Shown in pieces: positions 60,376 to 64,000 of a stretch of DNA of 64,000 nt. Source of the stretch: Endozoicomonas sp. OPT23. Its GTDB lineage: Bacteria; Pseudomonadota; Gammaproteobacteria; Pseudomonadales; Endozoicomonadaceae. A model generated the notes under the pieces. The model was not told the origin of the DNA and ran no database searches. It saw only the letters and a list, made by a program, of their open reading frames with translations. Location: positions 974 through 64,973 of the forward strand of contig NZ_PPFD01000007.1 in assembly GCF_009653635.1 (NCBI RefSeq), read 5' to 3'. The position numbers and the translations under genes were made by a program. How positions within the stretch are numbered: the stretch's first letter is position 1; each line of letters opens with the position of its first letter.

Positions 60376-61780
60376 AGGAATTAAGAAACTTACCGAGCTC
60401 TGGAAAGCATCCAAAGAACAGGAAAAGAGCACCCCAGCCATACATCGGCATAAAGATGAACTGGAGTTCTTACCGGCCAGCATCGAAATCATTGAGAGTC
60501 CACCCTCCCCTTTAGCTCGAATCACCATTGGAATTCTGGTTGCCATCATCCCTGTTGCTCTACTCTGGGGCGGGCTCAGCAACATGGAAACCGAGGCCAT
60601 TGCCGAAGGTGTTATTATTCCTGTTGGTAAGGTTAAAACCATTCAGGCTCTAGAGATAGGCAAGGTAAAAGCCATTCATGTGCACGACGGTCAGCATGTT
60701 CAAGAGGGAGATTTATTGCTGACTATTGATCCGACAGCCACTGAAGTGGATGTCCATCAGGTACAGGATGAACTACTCGGTTCAGAATTAAACAGCCAGC
60801 GGCTCACTGTACTTCTTGATGCAGTGTTAACAGGGTCAGAACCGCATCTTCACAAGCTCGAGGTCATAGGTGATTTTTCGGCCGTGGAACAACTGGAGAG
60901 CCAGAAACAGATTCTGGCGAATGAGTACAATCACTTTCAGCGAACACATCACCACCTTGCCAAACTGGTCGATCAAAAGCAGGCGGCAAAAAGTGCAGTA
61001 CAGGCATCCATTATTAAACTGCAGAAAAAAGCACCCGTGCATAAAGAATTGGAGCAAGGTGTATTAAAGCTCTATGAGAAAGGTCACGCCTCAAAACTGG
61101 AATGGCTAAAGGCTAAAGAGCAAAGCATTGAAACAGAACAGCAACTGGCAGTTGAACAGGAGCAATTGAAAGAAGCCGATGCCAATCTCGCAGCTGCTAC
61201 CAGTGATCTGGCGAGCCACCGCGAAGAGTTCTTCAAGCAGCACAGGAAAGAGCTGAAAGATGAGTTACAGAAAAAACGCGTTGGTGAACTGATTCTTCGT
61301 AAAGCACAGGAAAGGGATCTTGGTTTTTATCTCCGTGCGCCTGTTTCCGGTACCGTGCAGCAGTTAGTTGTAACAACCATTGGCGGTGTTGTTGAACCCG
61401 CACAGGCTCTACTGAAAATTGTTCCCGATGATACTGCGTTTGAAGTTGAAGCTCAGGTCCTGAACAAGGACATTGGCTTTATTCAAGAAGGACAGAAGGT
61501 CGATGTTAAAATCGAAAGTTTTCCCTATACCTATTTTGGCCAGCTTAAAGGAACGGTTTCTCACATTTCCCGCGATGCTGCCACAGGTAATGAAGGCCAG
61601 TTAACCTACCCTGTCAGAGTCAGTCTGAAATCAAGCCAACTGAATATTCATGGAACCTTGAAAAGCGTTCAGCCCGGGATGACCGTTACTGCTGAAATCA
61701 ATACCGGACACCGCTCTGTGCTGAATTACTTTTTGTCACCACTGAGACGTTATAAAGACGAGTCTCTTAACGAGCGCTAA
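60368..61780 (+). CDS. HlyD-family periplasmic adaptor, cassette 2
   Basis: This 470-residue adaptor is equal in length to its paralogue at 14811. It contains the same cytoplasmic stretch (DELEFLPASIEIIESPPSP), a transmembrane helix ITIGILVAIIPVALLWGGL, lipoyl halves (GKVKTIQALEIGKVKAIHV and YLRAPVSGTVQQLV), a coiled-coil hairpin and a terminal beta-barrel. The ATG at 60368 overlaps the exporter stop (ATGTTTGA), with GGAG 8 bases upstream; an in-frame TTG/ATG-type start near 60317 would lie deep inside the exporter gene and is rejected. The helical hairpin differs most between paralogues. Confidence 0.92.
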   Translation: MFEGIKKLTELWKASKEQEKSTPAIHRHKDELEFLPASIEIIESPPSPLARITIGILVAIIPVALLWGGLSNMETEAIAEGVIIPVGKVKTIQALEIGKVKAIHVHDGQHVQEGDLLLTIDPTATEVDVHQVQDELLGSELNSQRLTVLLDAVLTGSEPHLHKLEVIGDFSAVEQLESQKQILANEYNHFQRTHHHLAKLVDQKQAAKSAVQASIIKLQKKAPVHKELEQGVLKLYEKGHASKLEWLKAKEQSIETEQQLAVEQEQLKEADANLAAATSDLASHREEFFKQHRKELKDELQKKRVGELILRKAQERDLGFYLRAPVSGTVQQLVVTTIGGVVEPAQALLKIVPDDTAFEVEAQVLNKDIGFIQEGQKVDVKIESFPYTYFGQLKGTVSHISRDAATGNEGQLTYPVRVSLKSSQLNIHGTLKSVQPGMTVTAEINTGHRSVLNYFLSPLRRYKDESLNER

Positions 61781-61799
61781 GGGACTGCTCACAATATCG

Positions 61800-63290
61800 T
61801 TAAGGTGAGTATTTAATATTCAGGTTATTTATCTGTAACAATCCTCTATGAGACCCACAGAAGTTTGAATTTATACAGCCTTTTTTGTATTCAACGATAC
61901 TGCCAACTACTGTCATCCCGACAATCGTTAATATCGAAAGTGGCACTATATAATACGAAGGGTTTACATAGCTTGGTGAGTGTTTATCTTCAGGGCTATC
62001 TCCTTCATCCATAACATCAACAATCCGGCTGTAAAACACTAGGGTATCGTCCATTGCGTCATTTCTTCTGCCGGCAATCACCAGTGTTCCACCTTGCCTG
62101 CTCAGCTCAACTGATCTTGGTAGTTCGGTATAAAGCCCAAGGTCTGTAATACCTAAAACACCTGCAGACTGTTTTAGCCAGTGTTTTTCGCTGTTTGCAG
62201 CCAGGCCTCTGATATAGGGGGCACTATCCGTAATCAGGTAAGCCGACTGTTTATTGTGCGACAGCACCATATCCACAGGACGATCAATGTCGGAGACCAC
62301 CTGAGCTTCTTCCACGCTGCCATTTTCTCTTTGATTAAAAATGACAACCGATTGAAGGTCTCTATCTGCTACCAGTAACTGTCTGTTTAACACTCCTGTC
62401 CACTCGACAGCTACAGGCCTCTGCAACGACTGGCTGCGAGCAGTATAACTATTGGTATAGGCGAGGCGTTGATCATTTAATTGATAATGCTGAATACGAC
62501 CTGACAATGGGCTGAAGGTATAAATATGTTGATCCGCTTTAACGACTCTATTGATGCCATTCAGTCCTGCCGTTTCGGCGTTTTGAAATGCAAAAGTGAA
62601 GGGCCTTTGCAGTGAAGTAATCTGACCCTCGGATGTACTGTTAATATTCAGCAGATGCAAAGAAGAACTCGCAAAGGCTCCAACCACTGCCTGACCTGTT
62701 TGAAAATCAACAGCCAACCCTTCAGGTCCGCTAAGGTCAGCAATTTTACGATGAGGCCCTGTATCCTCAATAACCGACTGATCCACCAATGAAGGAGACA
62801 GGCTCCAGAACACTGACTCACCCAATGCCTGAGTAAATAACAGTGTATTCGAATGCCTGCCGGTCGAGTCACTATTAGTGACCATAAAACGACTGCAGTC
62901 TTCAGCCAGCTCTATACCCGTTGGCGAACTCAACAAATCTATATGATTGACTCTGTAACGACTGTCGTCAGTAGAGCCGTAGGAACGACTCCCAACAAAT
63001 ACTTGATGCAGAGACCATTCAGAGGTGTCCCGGCCACTTCTCAATACCAGTATTGCACCGCTCTCTTTGGCCGCCAGAAACAGGTAATCAACACTCCTTT
63101 GGTGGCAGAGAGCCATATTGTCGACTTTTCTTAACAGTGTGCCGGGAATACCCAGAGATTCGGCATTAATGGCCGACTCAAATCGCCATTCAGGTAATGG
63201 CAAAGCATAGCCCGTCATTGACGATAGAACGGCAGCAACTGCCAGAACCAGGGAGCTCCGACGAGATTTAAATTCATTCAGGAATTTCAT
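61800..63290 (-). CDS. Exported beta-propeller protein with C-terminal membrane anchor, cassette 2
   Basis: This 496-residue protein begins with a Lys/Arg-rich signal peptide (SLVLAVAAVLSSMTGYALP). It has propeller-like strands including LSGPEGLAVDFQTGQAVVGA and LQRPVAVEW...RQLLVADRDLQSVVIFNQ. A transmembrane helix (YIVPLSILTIVGMTVVGSIV) and a short basic tail with two Cys complete it. It corresponds to the proteins at 18612 and 16413 in cassette 1. Its ATG overlaps the stop of the upstream giant gene (ATGA) and uses GGAGG inside that gene's last codons, so translation is coupled. Function is unknown. Confidence 0.78.
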   Translation of the reverse strand: MKFLNEFKSRRSSLVLAVAAVLSSMTGYALPLPEWRFESAINAESLGIPGTLLRKVDNMALCHQRSVDYLFLAAKESGAILVLRSGRDTSEWSLHQVFVGSRSYGSTDDSRYRVNHIDLLSSPTGIELAEDCSRFMVTNSDSTGRHSNTLLFTQALGESVFWSLSPSLVDQSVIEDTGPHRKIADLSGPEGLAVDFQTGQAVVGAFASSSLHLLNINSTSEGQITSLQRPFTFAFQNAETAGLNGINRVVKADQHIYTFSPLSGRIQHYQLNDQRLAYTNSYTARSQSLQRPVAVEWTGVLNRQLLVADRDLQSVVIFNQRENGSVEEAQVVSDIDRPVDMVLSHNKQSAYLITDSAPYIRGLAANSEKHWLKQSAGVLGITDLGLYTELPRSVELSRQGGTLVIAGRRNDAMDDTLVFYSRIVDVMDEGDSPEDKHSPSYVNPSYYIVPLSILTIVGMTVVGSIVEYKKGCINSNFCGSHRGLLQINNLNIKYSP

Positions 63291-64000
63291 CGCTGACCTC
63301 CAAAATAGCTTGCTGTGGATGCCAGCGACTGATGGTTATTCACGGTCGCGACATTCTGCTGGGTTGGTTGAATGCCATCGGATTCACCGCTCCTGAAACT
63401 GGCCATTTCCTGAGTCAATAGTGCCAGAGAGTGCTTAACATTATTGATCTGGATCGATTCCAGACTGCTCTGGACATCGACAACAGAACAACGTCCCTTA
63501 TACAAAGAGATATGTCGCTGCCCTTCACGAACTTCAATATGAATACCATTGAGATCTGCGTCATCCAACAGAACCAGTACATCATCACCGGCCTGGTCAT
63601 CGATACGAACAGTTCCTGCAGCTACGTCAACCAGGTATTCGCTATCGACTTTACCCACTTCTTTGATGGTTTCCGTAGCGGATGCAATTTTTACAGTAGC
63701 TGTCGTTTTCTGATGATCTGGTTCAGTGAACTCATTGTCTGATTGCCACTCCAGGTTTTCGATACTTTCAAATAACCATTTAACGTGATTATTTACCGTA
63801 AGATTATTGGCCTCCATATCAATAACAACGGCTGTCCCCTGTGACTGTCTATAGGACAACGTGTCACTGCCACGGCCAGCATGAATAATGCCAGACAACC
63901 CGTAATGTTCGCGTCCAGGCTGGATTTCAAACCGGTCATCGCCATCAAAGGATACAAAATCGCCTGAAGTAATATTGGCAAAACGGTCAGCAGCACCCGT
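63287..64000 (-). CDS. Second giant RTX-like type I secreted protein, C-terminal end (gene runs off right edge)
   Basis: The frame is open from the right edge to a TGA at 63287 (237 codons visible). It contains RTX-like pieces (FDGDDRFEIQPGREHYG, HAGRGSDTLSYRQSQGT) and VDVAAGTVRIDDQAGDDVLVL. The C-terminus (LALLTQEMASFRSGES...GGQ) resembles the secretion-signal tail of the first giant (LLVQATNQFL...ISGQ). The start lies outside the window. A TTG at 63898 gives an apparent short gene, but the frame continues upstream with the same character, so this is the end of a longer protein. It is coupled to the propeller gene by a 4-base overlap. Confidence 0.8.
   Translation of the reverse strand, partial: TGAADRFANITSGDFVSFDGDDRFEIQPGREHYGLSGIIHAGRGSDTLSYRQSQGTAVVIDMEANNLTVNNHVKWLFESIENLEWQSDNEFTEPDHQKTTATVKIASATETIKEVGKVDSEYLVDVAAGTVRIDDQAGDDVLVLLDDADLNGIHIEVREGQRHISLYKGRCSVVDVQSSLESIQINNVKHSLALLTQEMASFRSGESDGIQPTQQNVATVNNHQSLASTASYFGGQR

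Noticed and set aside
63287-63898. Independent 203-residue gene starting at a TTG
   Set aside because: The same frame stays open to the window edge with RTX-like sequence, so this is the C-terminus of a larger gene.
1-64000. CRISPR array, rRNA, prophage or complete insertion sequence
   Set aside because: No regularly spaced direct repeats, rRNA sequence, phage structural genes or transposase frame were recognised on either strand.

Overview
The window looks like a chromosomal segment of a marine, host-associated gammaproteobacterium. An Endozoicomonas-like (Oceanospirillales) genome is my best guess. This rests on three things: gammaproteobacterial housekeeping genes (ycjX-ycjF, a YiaY-type alcohol dehydrogenase, tRNA-Cys), dense type I secretion, and giant proteins carrying toxin-like and animal-like modules. 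The genus is inference, because no rRNA or marker gene is present.

Layout. (1) 1-4355, minus strand: a LapB-like ABC transporter, a LapC-like adaptor, and the first 287 codons of a LapA-like giant adhesin that runs off the left edge. (2) 4638-12386: ordinary genes, namely ycjX-ycjF, a LysR regulator divergent from an EamA permease, a nitroreductase, a manganese-dependent pyrophosphatase and an aspartoacylase/succinylglutamate desuccinylase-family protein. (3) 12656-49890: a first giant-exoprotein cassette. An HlyB/HlyD-type pair and a membrane-anchored propeller protein lie on the plus strand. They converge on a second propeller protein and a single 29,994-base gene for a protein of about 9,997 residues on the minus strand. 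(4) 49897-52295: an AT-rich upstream region, tRNA-Cys and a ThrE-like exporter. (5) 52543-56556: a lipoprotein metzincin with calcium-binding TSP3 repeats and a LamG domain. It shares a bidirectional terminator with yiaY. (6) 58222-64000: a second cassette with the same geometry, an HlyB/HlyD pair converging on a propeller gene and the 3' end of another giant RTX-like gene that leaves the right edge.

How it fits together. Each cassette encodes a dedicated inner-membrane ABC exporter and periplasmic adaptor, a giant calcium-dependent substrate, and at least one exported propeller protein with a membrane anchor. In the giant gene I see, in order: an N-terminal region resembling the large clostridial toxin glycosyltransferase fold with lost catalytic residues, several eroded zincin-like segments, four copies of a large module (one keeping an amidoligase-like signature), a hydrophobic pore-like region, RTX-type calcium repeats, LamG-like domains joined by Ser-Gly linkers, and a type I secretion C-terminus. 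No outer-membrane TolC partner, no LapD/LapG pair and no HlyC-type acyltransferase is in the window.
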